DNA of 64,000 nucleotides from Gemmatimonas aurantiaca (GTDB taxonomy: Bacteria; Gemmatimonadota; Gemmatimonadetes; Gemmatimonadales; Gemmatimonadaceae), in the NCBI RefSeq assembly GCF_037190085.1, contig NZ_JBBCJO010000005.1:310001-374000 (forward strand), given 5' to 3'. A program made the translations under genes and the position numbers. Below are positions 17,769 through 26,282 of this stretch, one piece after another. Under the pieces are notes generated by a model that saw only the letters and a program-made list of their open reading frames with translations, was not told where the DNA came from and made no database searches. How positions within the stretch are numbered: position 1 is the first letter of the stretch; the number at the start of each line of letters is the position of its first letter.

Positions 17769-19148
17769 ATGGCCATCAGTCAGACCATTTTCCGGCAGTA
17801 CGACGTTCGCGGAATCGTTGGACAGGACCTGACCGAAGAGGTCGCGTACGGACTGGGGCGGGGATACGCCGCGCTGCTCGCTGCCCGTGGTGTGCAGGGG
17901 GCGGTGGCCGTGGGACGTGACAACCGGCCCAGCGGCACCGCGCTGCGGGATGCGCTGGTGCGCGGCCTCACCGAGTGTGGTGTGGACGTGGTGGACGTGG
18001 GCGTCGTGCCCACACCGCTGCTGTACTGGACGCTGCACCATGAGCCGGTGGTGGGCGGCATTCAGATCACGGGGTCACACAACCCGCCCGAGTACAACGG
18101 CTTCAAGATGTGCCTCGGCACCGCGTCGCTGCACGGCGCGGACATTCAGACGCTGTATCAGCTCATCATCGATGGTGCGTTTCCGACGGGGCAGGGCGCG
18201 GTGCGCCATGTCGAAGTCATCGACCGGTACGTGCACGACATCGTCGCGAAGATCGGTCGTATCGCACACCCCGACGGGACGCCGCTCAAGGTCGTGTACG
18301 ACTGCGGCAACGGCGCGGGTGCGCTGGTCGCGCCGCAACTCATGCAGGCGCTGGGGGTGGACGGCATCGGCCTCTTCACCGAAAGCGACGGCAGTTTTCC
18401 CAATCATCACCCCGATCCCACCGTCCCCGAAAACCTCGAGGACTGCATCGCCGCGGTGAAAGCCTCCGGTGCCGAACTCGGGGTGGCCTTCGACGGCGAT
18501 GCCGATCGCATCGGCGTGGTGGATCGTGATGGTCGCATCATCTGGGGTGATCACATCCTGATCCTCTATGCCCGCGATGTGCTCACGCGCACCGGTGTCG
18601 GACAGCCCATCATCTTCGATGTGAAGTGTTCGCAGGCGCTCACCGATGGGATCGAAAAGGCGGGCGGCACCCCCGTGATGTGGAAGACCGGACACTCCCT
18701 CATCAAGGACAAGATGAAGGCGATGCACGCGCCCATCGCCGGGGAGATGTCGGGGCACATGTTCTTCACCGAAGGGTTCTACGGCCACGATGATGCGCTC
18801 TACGCGGCGGCGCGGTTGCTCCGCATCGTCGCCGATTCGGGCCGGCGCATCGACGAACTGCTGGCCGATGTGCCGCACTTCGTCTCCACGCCGGAAATCC
18901 GCATCGATACCGACGACGCGACCAAGTTCGCGATCATGGCACGGGCGGTGCCGCACTTCACCGCCTCGCACGACGTGATCGACGTGGACGGCGTGCGGGT
19001 GCTCTTCGGCGACGGATGGGGATTGCTCCGCGCGTCCAACACGCAGCCGGTCATCGTGGCCCGCTACGAAGCCCGCACCGAAGCGCGTCTGGCCGAGATC
19101 CGCGGCGTGATGGAAGGCTGGCTGCGCGAACAGGGCGTCACGCTCTGA
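17769..19148 (+). CDS. manB: Phosphomannomutase/phosphoglucomutase
   Basis: A 459-residue alpha-D-phosphohexomutase that interconverts hexose 6- and 1-phosphates, feeding nucleotide-sugar synthesis. The N-terminal FRQYDVRGIVG opens domain 1; the phosphoserine loop TGSHNPPEYNGFK has the catalytic Ser103; the metal loop DGDADR is at ~242-247; the sugar loop GEMSGH-type motif (AGEMSGHMFF) is near residue 325; and the C-terminal phosphate-binding RASNTQP lies near residue 420. AlgC-type dual specificity is most likely. The separation from the nuo operon is 76 bases. Confidence 0.9.
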   Translation: MAISQTIFRQYDVRGIVGQDLTEEVAYGLGRGYAALLAARGVQGAVAVGRDNRPSGTALRDALVRGLTECGVDVVDVGVVPTPLLYWTLHHEPVVGGIQITGSHNPPEYNGFKMCLGTASLHGADIQTLYQLIIDGAFPTGQGAVRHVEVIDRYVHDIVAKIGRIAHPDGTPLKVVYDCGNGAGALVAPQLMQALGVDGIGLFTESDGSFPNHHPDPTVPENLEDCIAAVKASGAELGVAFDGDADRIGVVDRDGRIIWGDHILILYARDVLTRTGVGQPIIFDVKCSQALTDGIEKAGGTPVMWKTGHSLIKDKMKAMHAPIAGEMSGHMFFTEGFYGHDDALYAAARLLRIVADSGRRIDELLADVPHFVSTPEIRIDTDDATKFAIMARAVPHFTASHDVIDVDGVRVLFGDGWGLLRASNTQPVIVARYEARTEARLAEIRGVMEGWLREQGVTL

Positions 19149-19175
19149 TCGGTCGATGAGCATCGGTCGATGAGC
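19148..19175 (+). repeat. 14-bp tandem duplication at a gene start
   Basis: ATCGGTCGATGAGC occurs twice in a row (19148-19161, 19162-19175), spanning the stop of the mutase gene and the start of the UPF0182 gene. The upstream copy creates a five-codon ORF (ATG at 19156) that ends inside the second copy, next to the UPF0182 ATG. Confidence 0.9.
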
Positions 19176-21884
19176 ATGCGCCGGGGGTGGTTCCTCACCG
19201 GTCTTCTCGTGCTGGCCGTGTTGCTGCTGGTCGGCCGCACGGTCACGGCGTTGCTCGTCGATCATGCATGGTTCGCCGCCATGGATGCTCCCGCGCTCTT
19301 CTGGGAGCAGGTCATCGATACGCTGGTGTTGCAGGGCGGCGCGTGGGTGCTGGGATCGGTGTTCGCGTTCGCGAATCTCTATGCCGTGCGCCGCACCATC
19401 GCCGCCGTGGCCATGCAATCGCGGGTGGCGAACATCGAACTGACGGCCATGGTGCCGCATCGCCGGTTGCTGTCGGCCACGATCATCGTGGCGATGATCG
19501 TCGGCGCGCTGCTGGCGATTCCCATGACCAACTGGACCGATCTCGCGCTCGTCCGGCATGGACTGCCGTTCGGTGAAATCGAAGGCATTCTCGATCGTGA
19601 TCTGGGTTTCTACGTGTACTGGCTCCCGCTCGAGGAGACCCTGTACCTCTGGACGCTGGTGAGTGTGGTGACGCTCACGGCCATGGTGCTGGTGCTGTAC
19701 GCGCTCACCCGGTCGTTGCGTCTCGAAGGACGACGTCTCGCCGCGTCCACGCATGTGCGGCGTCATCTCAGCGTACTGGGCGCGCTCGTACTCGTGCTGC
19801 TGGCCTGGAGCTATCGGCTGGACGCCTTCGATCTGCTGCAGTGGGGCAGTGGGCCCGACGGGTTGTTCCTGCGCGTCGATCACCGGGTGACCTTGCGCGT
19901 GGACTGGCTGCTGTCGGCGATGTGCGGACTGGCCGCGCTGATCGTCCTGCGCACCGGCTGGATCGGTCAGTTGCGGGCGGCATTCGTCACGCTGAGCATC
20001 GTGCTGCTTTCGGCCGTGGGGTTCCGGCACATCACGCCGGCGGTCATCGCCCGCACCGATGTGTTGGGTGAGGCACCACTGCGCGACCGAGACTATCTGG
20101 CATCGCGCGCGCTGTTCAGTCGACGGGCGTTCGATGTGGATGGGATCCGCACGGTGCCGACCGATTCCACCGGTGCGGCTTCCATTTCGGCTTCCACTCC
20201 CTCTTCCCGCGTCCTTCTGCCACGCCTGGCGATGGCCACGCTCGCCATGCACACCAGTCTCTGGGATGAGCACACGCTCATCGGCGGACTGGGTGCCGGT
20301 GTGTCGCCGGCTCGCGCGGCGGCATCGCCCGGACCGGCCGACGAAGAGCCCACGAGTGCGCTGCGTTCGGAGCGACTGGGGGCTCGTGCTCCCAATCGGT
20401 TGGTCGACGCCACGCCGCTGGGGTGGACCGTCGTGGACGGACGGCTGTCGGCGCTGCTGGTGCGTCGCCCCGTGGCCGGTGGCGAACCCTGGCGACTCTC
20501 GCTGGTGGACGTCACCCGCCCGGCGATCCGTGACAGCTTGCTCGATCTCTTCGCAGCGGATCGGCAGGCCAATGCCGACATGGATGTCGGTGCGGGCGCC
20601 GACCCGGAGCTCCGACCGGAGCTTCGGGAAGGCGAGGACGGATGGGCCACGGCCACCTGGCCGCTGGTGGCGCCGGGACTGGGCGGTGCACGTCTGATCG
20701 ACGCTGGTCGCTCGCCGGACATTCCCGGCGCTTCGCTGGCCAGCGCGCGAGCGCGGATCGCCCATGCCTGGGCCCTGCGGGACGCCTCGCTGCTCCAGCA
20801 GGACAGTCTCGACACCAGGAACCTGCGGCTGGTGACACATCGCGATGTGCGGGAACGGGTGCGGCGGCTGGCACCGGTGTTCGTGCAGGGCGAGCAGGTC
20901 CTGCCACTTCGCGATGGCGAGCGGTTGTACTGGGTGCTGCATCTCTACAGCGCATCCGATCGGTATCCCCTGAGCCAGCGCTGGCAATTGGCGGGCGGGG
21001 TGTATTCGTACTTCAAACTGGCGGCCACCGCGGTCGTGGATGCCACCACCGGCCGGGTGCGACTGATTCCGGTGGACCGTCCCGATGCGCTGACCCGCAC
21101 GTGGATGGCCAAGCTGCCGACCCTGTTCTCACCGCCGGCCGCGTTGCCCGCCACACTCGTCGACCAACTGCCGCCCGCCACCGACGGCGCCACCGCACAG
21201 ATCCGCACGTTCGCGCGATATGGCTCGCGTCTCGAAGGATCGGTGGTGCGGCATCTGCCCGACAGCGCACTGGTGGGAGGCGCACCGGCCCCGGTGGCCC
21301 CCCCCACCGCCACTGGCACTGCTATCGCGTGGAGCGTGCCGCTGCTCGACGCCGGCGATGAACTCGATGGCATGATCTCGGTGGTGGGCGGCGCAACACG
21401 GGCGACCTGGTGGGCCAATGCGTCCACGCCCTCGCATCGCTGGCGCGCCCTGCTCGATCGACTGGCCGGCGCGCTGGACAGCGCCCGGGCCGCGGTGCCC
21501 GACGGGGCGCGGCGGGACAACCGTCTGCGTCTGGCACGCCCCGATGTGGTGCTGACCACCCGCGGCATCCTGGTCGTGCAGCCGGTGCTCTGGTCGCGCG
21601 GCGACGGCAGTCTGGTGGTGGCTCGCGTGGGGGTGACCGACGGTCAGCGGATCGGCGTGGGTGCCACGTTGGCCCAGGCACTGGCCGGCATCGGCGAAAC
21701 GACACAAGGCGGGGGAGGGGACCGCATGACCGGCGCGCCGGTCACGCTCCTGACGCCCTCGCCGGAGGACCACGCCCTGCGCCTCTACGACGCCATGCGG
21801 CAGGCCCTGCGCCGCGGCGACTGGGCCGCCTTCGGGACAGCGTTCGACAGCCTCGGGCGCGTATTGGGACGAACGCCGCAGTGA
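19170..21884 (+). CDS. UPF0182 family membrane protein
   Basis: A 904-residue protein of the UPF0182 family (COG1615), large integral membrane proteins of unknown function. Seven or so hydrophobic helices occupy residues 1-300. The conserved 'PYI..NI..TR.A...' region corresponds to RDYLASRALFSRRAFDVDGI (~310-330). The large exported C-terminal part has family features: a YWVLHLYSASDRYPLSQRWQ stretch, then GVYSYFKLAATAVVDATTG and the WMAKLPTLF segment. An internal Ala/Ser-rich stretch separates the two halves. Start is ATG at 19170, with ATG at 19176 equally usable. It follows manB by ~20 bases and could be cotranscribed. Confidence 0.8.
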   Translation: MSMRRGWFLTGLLVLAVLLLVGRTVTALLVDHAWFAAMDAPALFWEQVIDTLVLQGGAWVLGSVFAFANLYAVRRTIAAVAMQSRVANIELTAMVPHRRLLSATIIVAMIVGALLAIPMTNWTDLALVRHGLPFGEIEGILDRDLGFYVYWLPLEETLYLWTLVSVVTLTAMVLVLYALTRSLRLEGRRLAASTHVRRHLSVLGALVLVLLAWSYRLDAFDLLQWGSGPDGLFLRVDHRVTLRVDWLLSAMCGLAALIVLRTGWIGQLRAAFVTLSIVLLSAVGFRHITPAVIARTDVLGEAPLRDRDYLASRALFSRRAFDVDGIRTVPTDSTGAASISASTPSSRVLLPRLAMATLAMHTSLWDEHTLIGGLGAGVSPARAAASPGPADEEPTSALRSERLGARAPNRLVDATPLGWTVVDGRLSALLVRRPVAGGEPWRLSLVDVTRPAIRDSLLDLFAADRQANADMDVGAGADPELRPELREGEDGWATATWPLVAPGLGGARLIDAGRSPDIPGASLASARARIAHAWALRDASLLQQDSLDTRNLRLVTHRDVRERVRRLAPVFVQGEQVLPLRDGERLYWVLHLYSASDRYPLSQRWQLAGGVYSYFKLAATAVVDATTGRVRLIPVDRPDALTRTWMAKLPTLFSPPAALPATLVDQLPPATDGATAQIRTFARYGSRLEGSVVRHLPDSALVGGAPAPVAPPTATGTAIAWSVPLLDAGDELDGMISVVGGATRATWWANASTPSHRWRALLDRLAGALDSARAAVPDGARRDNRLRLARPDVVLTTRGILVVQPVLWSRGDGSLVVARVGVTDGQRIGVGATLAQALAGIGETTQGGGGDRMTGAPVTLLTPSPEDHALRLYDAMRQALRRGDWAAFGTAFDSLGRVLGRTPQ

Positions 21885-21910
21885 CGGCCGTCGCCATGAC
21901 GGCGGCCGGT

Positions 21911-21937
21911 CGGGTCGTCGCCGGTTCCGGCGACCCG
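21911..21937 (+). terminator. Hairpin after the UPF0182 gene, possible terminator
   Basis: CGGGTCG and CGACCCG form a 7-bp stem around a 13-base GC-rich centre, 26 bases after the stop. There is no following T-run, so intrinsic termination is uncertain. Confidence 0.3.
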
Positions 21938-21967
21938 CCCGCAGGGAACGGATCCGGACACAGGCGG

Positions 21968-21997
21968 TTGCTGTGAACGGCCCCGACCCTCTAGCAT
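21968..21997 (+). promoter_or_regulatory. Candidate sigma-70-type promoter of sucCD
   Basis: TTGCTG and TAGCAT separated by 18 bases, 34 bases upstream of the sucC GTG. The match to consensus is partial (3/6 and 4/6) but position and spacing fit, and GGAGAG at 22,023 is a good ribosome site for sucC. Confidence 0.4.
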
Positions 21998-22031
21998 TGA
22001 ACCGACCACATTCCCCGATCTTGGAGAGCGC

Positions 22032-23177
22032 GTGAACCTACACGAGTATCAGGCGAAGGAGCTGTTGCGGGCGGCCGGTGTGCCGATTCCGCCCGGTGAA
22101 GTCGCCACGACGCCGGAGCAGGCGGAGGCCATTGCCAAAAAGTATGGCACCGCCGTGATGGTGAAGGCCCAGGTCCATGCCGGCGGTCGCGGCAAGGCCG
22201 GTGGCGTGAAGTTCTGCCCGACGCCGGAAGCGGCGAAGGAAAAGGCCACGGCCATCCTCGGCATGACCATCAAGGATCTCATCGTCGAGAAGGTCCTCGT
22301 CACGGTCGCCGCCGACATCGGCTCGGAAGCCTATGTGGGCATCATCGTCGATCGCGCGACGAAGAAGCCGGTGTTCATGGTGTCCGCCGCGGGCGGCATC
22401 GACATCGAGGAAGTCGCGGCCACCACGCCGGAGAAGATCCTCTACCACCCGGTGGACACGCGCTACGGCCTGCTGCCGTTCGAAGCCATGCGCATGGGCT
22501 TCTTCCTGTACAAGGACGTCAAGCTCGCGCGTCAGGCCGCGAAGATCATGCAGCAGCTCTACACGGCGTTCATGAACGCCGGTTGCTCGCTGGCGGAAAT
22601 CAATCCGCTCGTGATGACGCCGCAGGGTGAGCTCATCGCCGTCGACGGCAAGATGGTCATCGACGACAACGAACTCGATCGCCGTCCCGAGATCGCCGCG
22701 CTGCGCGACGAATCGAGCGAAGCGCCCAGCGAAGTGGACGCGCGCAACGCCAACCTCACGTTCATCAAGCTCGATGGCAACGTGGGCTGCGTGGTGAACG
22801 GCGCCGGTCTCGCCATGGCCACGATGGACCTCGTGAAGTACTACGGCGGCGATCCGGCCAACTTCCTCGACATCGGCGGCTCGTCGAATCCGGAAAAGGT
22901 CGTGAATGCACTCCGCATCATCACCGCCGATCCGAACGTGAAGTGTATTCTGTTCAACATCTTCGGCGGCATCACGCGCACCGATGACGTGGCCAATGGC
23001 ATCGTCACGGCGACGAAGGCGAATCCGCTCAAGGTGCCCATCGTCATCCGTCTCACCGGCACCAACGAGGAGATCGCCGTGAAGATCCTGCAGGAGAACG
23101 GCTTCTCCGCCTCGAACGACATGGATGCGGCCGTGCAGCGCGCCGTCGAACTCGCCACCAAGGGAGGTGCGGCGTGA
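22032..23177 (+). CDS. sucC: Succinyl-CoA synthetase beta subunit (ADP-forming)
   Basis: A 381-residue subunit that binds nucleotide and catalyses succinyl-CoA to succinate with NTP formation. The ATP-grasp domain begins MNLHEYQAKELLRAAGVPIP and includes VKAQVHAGGRGKAGGVKFC. The CoA-ligase domain with the GNVGCVVNGAGLAMATMD and FNIFGGITRTDDVANGI motifs ends the protein. GTG start, 5 bases after a GGAGAG ribosome site. GTGA overlap with sucD. Confidence 0.96.
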   Translation: MNLHEYQAKELLRAAGVPIPPGEVATTPEQAEAIAKKYGTAVMVKAQVHAGGRGKAGGVKFCPTPEAAKEKATAILGMTIKDLIVEKVLVTVAADIGSEAYVGIIVDRATKKPVFMVSAAGGIDIEEVAATTPEKILYHPVDTRYGLLPFEAMRMGFFLYKDVKLARQAAKIMQQLYTAFMNAGCSLAEINPLVMTPQGELIAVDGKMVIDDNELDRRPEIAALRDESSEAPSEVDARNANLTFIKLDGNVGCVVNGAGLAMATMDLVKYYGGDPANFLDIGGSSNPEKVVNALRIITADPNVKCILFNIFGGITRTDDVANGIVTATKANPLKVPIVIRLTGTNEEIAVKILQENGFSASNDMDAAVQRAVELATKGGAA

Positions 23178-24046
23178 GCATCTTCATCGACAACGGCACC
23201 AAGCTGGTGGTGCAGGGCATCACGGGCCGCGACGGCTCGTTCCATGCCAAGCAGATGATCGAGTACGGCACGAAGGTCGTGGCCGGTGTGACGCCGGGCA
23301 AAGGCGGTCAGACGTTCGAAGGCACCGCCCCCATCTTCGATACCGTGTACGACGCGGTGCAGGCCACGGGCGCCAACACGTCGGTCATCTACGTACCGCC
23401 CATGTACGCCGCCGACGCCATCATGGAAGCCGCGGCAGCGGGCGTGCAGCTCATCGTCTGCATCACCGAAGGCGTGCCCGTCCTCGACATGACCAAGGTG
23501 TACCCGTACGTGAAGGAGTACGGCGCCCGCCTCATCGGCCCCAACTGCCCGGGTCTCATCACGCCGGGCGAGAGCAAGGTCGGCATCATCCCGGGCCGCA
23601 TCTGCGCGCCGGGTCCGGTCGGTGTCGTGAGCCGCTCGGGTACGCTCACGTACGAAGTCGTCAACGCGCTCACCAAGGCCGGCATCGGTCAGAGCACGTG
23701 CGTCGGCATCGGTGGTGACCCGATCAACGGCACCAACTTCATCGACTGCCTCGCGGCGTTCGAAGCCGATCCGAACACCAAGGCCGTGGCCATGATGGGC
23801 GAAATCGGCGGCACCGACGAACAGGAAGCCGCCACGTTCATCAAGGAGAACATGACCAAGCCGGTCGTGGGCTTCATCGCCGGTCAGACGGCTCCGCCGG
23901 GACGTCGCATGGGTCACGCCGGCGCGATCATCTCGGGTTCGGCCGGTACGGCCGCCGAGAAGATCGAGTCGTTCAAGGCCGCCGGCATGGGCGTCGCCCA
24001 GCGTCCGGTGGACTTCGTGGAACTGATCCAGGCGCGTCTGGCCTGA
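23174..24046 (+). CDS. sucD: Succinyl-CoA synthetase alpha subunit
   Basis: A 290-residue subunit with the CoA-binding Rossmann domain (VVQGITGRDGSFH near residue 12) and the active-site phosphohistidine His248 in RRMGHAGAIISG. The ligase loop GGDPINGTNFIDCL is typical. It forms the enzyme with SucC in the TCA cycle. Starts at GTG overlapping the sucC stop and is followed by a strong terminator. Confidence 0.97.
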   Translation: MSIFIDNGTKLVVQGITGRDGSFHAKQMIEYGTKVVAGVTPGKGGQTFEGTAPIFDTVYDAVQATGANTSVIYVPPMYAADAIMEAAAAGVQLIVCITEGVPVLDMTKVYPYVKEYGARLIGPNCPGLITPGESKVGIIPGRICAPGPVGVVSRSGTLTYEVVNALTKAGIGQSTCVGIGGDPINGTNFIDCLAAFEADPNTKAVAMMGEIGGTDEQEAATFIKENMTKPVVGFIAGQTAPPGRRMGHAGAIISGSAGTAAEKIESFKAAGMGVAQRPVDFVELIQARLA

Positions 24047-24119
24047 CCGGGCGACTGGGCGCTGATCCCGGCGCCCGGAAGCTCCACAGGCACCTCGAAC
24101 AGGCACCACCAATACGGCG

Positions 24120-24163
24120 CGGGGTACAGCGGCCACTCGGCCCCTGTACCCCGTTCCGCTTTT
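24120..24163 (+). terminator. Intrinsic terminator of sucCD
   Basis: A perfect 10-bp stem, CGGGGTACAG (24,120-24,129) with CTGTACCCCG (24,144-24,153), has a 14-base loop that can itself pair (GGCC/GGCC). A short pyrimidine run with TTTT follows. It lies 74 bases after the sucD stop. Confidence 0.7.
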
Positions 24164-24178
24164 CCCCCATACTGCACA

Positions 24179-25072
24179 ATGCCGTCGCGTCTCGCCGATC
24201 TCCTGTCCGCCGCGCGCCTTCGCGTGCCGATGGCGGCGCTGACGCTCGCCGATGCCGCGTACGAACTGGCGGAAGGCTTCGTCGATTCGGGCAGCCTCTC
24301 CAATCTCGAGCTGCTCCACGAGCGTATCGAGGAGGCGCGTCCGGAGGACGTGGTCGGGCTGGCCGACCGGGCGTTCGTCATGCACTACCGCACCGAGGCG
24401 GTGAAGGATCTGGTGGTGGCCTTGGGCCGCTCGGTGAAGCCGGTGTGCCGCATCCTCGACGACGACGAAACCCAGTGCGCGCGTGTGGTCATTCTCGTCT
24501 GCTCGCCGCCCCGGCAGGCCGCCCGGCATCTCCAGGTCGTGGGCGCCTTCGCCCGGACGCTGTCCAAGCCGGCGCATGTCGAAGCACTGCTGGCGGCGGA
24601 GACACCGGGTGCGGTGCTGAGTCTGCCGTTCCTGACCGGCACCGAGCTGCCGGCCCAGCTCACCGTGCGGGAGATGATGACCACCCAGCCGCGTACGGTG
24701 GGCCCGGAGGCGCCGCTCAAGAGCGCGGTGCTGGAAATGGTACGATCGGGGCTGGGCGGGTTACCGGTGGTGGATGGCGACAACCGGGTCGTGGGCATGC
24801 TGAGCGAGCGGGAGCTGCTGCGGGACCTCATGAGCCGTTATCTTCCGCGCGCCGGGGGCGTCGCAGGTCCCCAGCCGCCAGCAACGGCGCGGCGCACGGT
24901 GGCCGATCTCATGACCCGTCAGGTGTTGTGTGTCGCTCCCGACCAGCCGCTGGCCGAAGTGGCGTCGCTCATGCTCAACAAGGACGTCGATCGTGTGCCC
25001 GTGGTGAAGAACGACCGACTGGTCGGCTTCCTGACCCGCGGAGACATCGTTCGCAAATTGATCGGAACGTGA
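24179..25072 (+). CDS. PTS EIIA-like domain fused to tandem CBS domains
   Basis: A 297-residue protein. Residues ~1-155 resemble the type-2 EIIA (EIIA-Ntr/fructose) fold: the segment AFVMHYRTEAVKDLVVALGRS places His69 where the phosphorylated histidine normally sits, and the ILVCSPPRQAARHLQVVGAF helix region follows. Residues ~160-225 and ~240-295 are two CBS domains (VREMMTTQPRTV..., VADLMTRQVLCV...), which usually bind adenine nucleotides. No EI or HPr is in the window. A role as a regulator reading both PTS-like phosphorylation and nucleotide state is inference. The ATG is 15 bases after the sucCD terminator; ndk follows 2 bases later. Confidence 0.75.
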   Translation: MPSRLADLLSAARLRVPMAALTLADAAYELAEGFVDSGSLSNLELLHERIEEARPEDVVGLADRAFVMHYRTEAVKDLVVALGRSVKPVCRILDDDETQCARVVILVCSPPRQAARHLQVVGAFARTLSKPAHVEALLAAETPGAVLSLPFLTGTELPAQLTVREMMTTQPRTVGPEAPLKSAVLEMVRSGLGGLPVVDGDNRVVGMLSERELLRDLMSRYLPRAGGVAGPQPPATARRTVADLMTRQVLCVAPDQPLAEVASLMLNKDVDRVPVVKNDRLVGFLTRGDIVRKLIGT

Positions 25073-25074
25073 CC

Positions 25075-25497
25075 ATGGCAGGTCGGAAGACACTTACCAT
25101 CGTGAAGCCGGATGCATTCGGCAGTGGCAAGGCGGGACTCATCATTGCGTTGCTCGAGCAGGCGGGCTTCGTGGTCCGGGCGGCCCGCGTGCTGCACCTG
25201 ACCCAGGCGCAGGCCGGGGAGTTCTACGCCGTGCACAAGGAGCGCGGTTTCTACCCCGAACTGGTCGAGTTCATGACCAGTGGTCCGTGCATGCCGCTCG
25301 TGCTCGAGCGCGACGACGCGGTGGCCACGCTGCGCACGGTGATCGGGGCGACCGATCCGGCCGAAGCGGCCGAGGGCACGGTGCGCAAGCTGTACGCGGA
25401 ATCGAAGGGCCGGAACGCGATCCACGCGTCGGACTCCGACGAGAACGCAGAGCGGGAAGCCCGGTTCTTCTTCGCGGAAGCGGACACGATCGGCTGA
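25075..25497 (+). CDS. ndk: Nucleoside diphosphate kinase
   Basis: A 140-residue enzyme that equalises NTP and NDP pools by a ping-pong phosphohistidine mechanism. KTLTIVKPDAFGSGKAG opens the fold; active-site His117 lies in RNAIHASDS; the Kpn loop and the terminal FFFAEADTIG are normal. The gene starts 2 bases after the EIIA-CBS gene, probably in the same transcript. Confidence 0.97.
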   Translation: MAGRKTLTIVKPDAFGSGKAGLIIALLEQAGFVVRAARVLHLTQAQAGEFYAVHKERGFYPELVEFMTSGPCMPLVLERDDAVATLRTVIGATDPAEAAEGTVRKLYAESKGRNAIHASDSDENAEREARFFFAEADTIG

Positions 25498-25510
25498 GGT
25501 GCCGGCGCCC

Positions 25511-25539
25511 TTGTGTGAGGGTATCGGTCGCTCTATTTT
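25511..25539 (+). promoter_or_regulatory. Candidate promoter of the yceD-rpmF-fab cluster
   Basis: TTGTGT and TATTTT with a 17-base spacer, 8 bases before the yceD ATG. The AT-rich -10 stands out in this GC-rich DNA. If correct, the leader of yceD would be very short or leaderless. Confidence 0.35.
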
Positions 25540-25547
25540 TAACGGCT

Positions 25548-26060
25548 ATGCTGTACTTTGACATCCGTAGTCTGGAAACGCACGCCGAGAGTGTCGATGG
25601 GATGCTCGCGGCCGCGGATCCGGTGTGGCAGGAGGACGATGCCCGTCCGGTCGAACCGGGAGTGCATGTCGTCGGCCGCCTGTCGGGTGCGGGAGCCGGT
25701 CGCTTTTATTTCAGTGGCCGGTTCGAGGGTGCAGCCGTGACCGCGTGCAGGCGTTGCCTGACCGAGGTCACCGTGCCGGTGTCGGACGATGTGCATCTGC
25801 TGTTTGCCGAGTCGGATGTCGACGAGGCGGACGAGGATGATGTCGTGTTGATTCCAGCCGGCGAGCGGGAACTCGATCTCCGTCCGGCGGTGCGCGAGGA
25901 GTGGCTGCTGGCCGCTCCGTCGTTTGCGCTCTGCCGGGAGGATTGTCGGGGGCTTTGCCCGTCGTGTGGTGCCGATCGCAACCGGGAGGCGTGCAGTTGT
26001 CCGCCACCCTCGGATCCCCGTTGGGATGGTCTGCGCGTAGCGCGCAGTGCCGATTCCTGA
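25548..26060 (+). CDS. yceD: YceD/DUF177 family protein (23S rRNA accumulation)
   Basis: A 170-residue DUF177 protein, a family found beside rpmF and required for normal 23S rRNA levels in E. coli and plants. Conserved Cys pairs are CRRCL (near residue 66) and CREDCRGLCPSCG (near residue 130), plus two Cys near the C-terminus, likely binding zinc. An acidic stretch (DVDEADEDD) separates the two pairs. The start ATG follows a possible promoter. Confidence 0.9.
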   Translation: MLYFDIRSLETHAESVDGMLAAADPVWQEDDARPVEPGVHVVGRLSGAGAGRFYFSGRFEGAAVTACRRCLTEVTVPVSDDVHLLFAESDVDEADEDDVVLIPAGERELDLRPAVREEWLLAAPSFALCREDCRGLCPSCGADRNREACSCPPPSDPRWDGLRVARSADS

Positions 26061-26097
26061 CGGCCTTTTTCGTCTCGAACGTTCAGGTCAGAGTCCC

Positions 26098-26280
26098 ATG
26101 GCCGTACCGAAGCGCCGCACCTCCAAGCGGCGGAAGCGCGCCCGCAACACGCACAAGACCGCGCCCGCTATCGTGATCCAGTCGTGCCCGCAGTGTAGCG
26201 CCCCGAAGCGTCCGCACCGTGTGTGTGGCGAGTGCGGCTACTACGCGGGTGAGCAGCGGGTAGAAGCGCAGGAAGCGTAA
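26098..26280 (+). CDS. rpmF: Ribosomal protein L32 (zinc-ribbon form)
   Basis: A 60-residue basic protein starting MAVPKRRTSKRRKRARNTHK, the normal L32 N-terminus. Two pairs of Cys (CPQC and CGECG) make this the Zn-binding form. An in-frame ATG upstream (26047) would extend into YceD and is not used. Confidence 0.97.
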   Translation: MAVPKRRTSKRRKRARNTHKTAPAIVIQSCPQCSAPKRPHRVCGECGYYAGEQRVEAQEA

Positions 26281-26282
26281 GC

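Noticed and set aside
18075..20987. 970-codon reverse-strand ORF
   Set aside because: It overlaps the mutase and UPF0182 genes in the opposite direction; low-complexity GC-rich shadow with no motifs.
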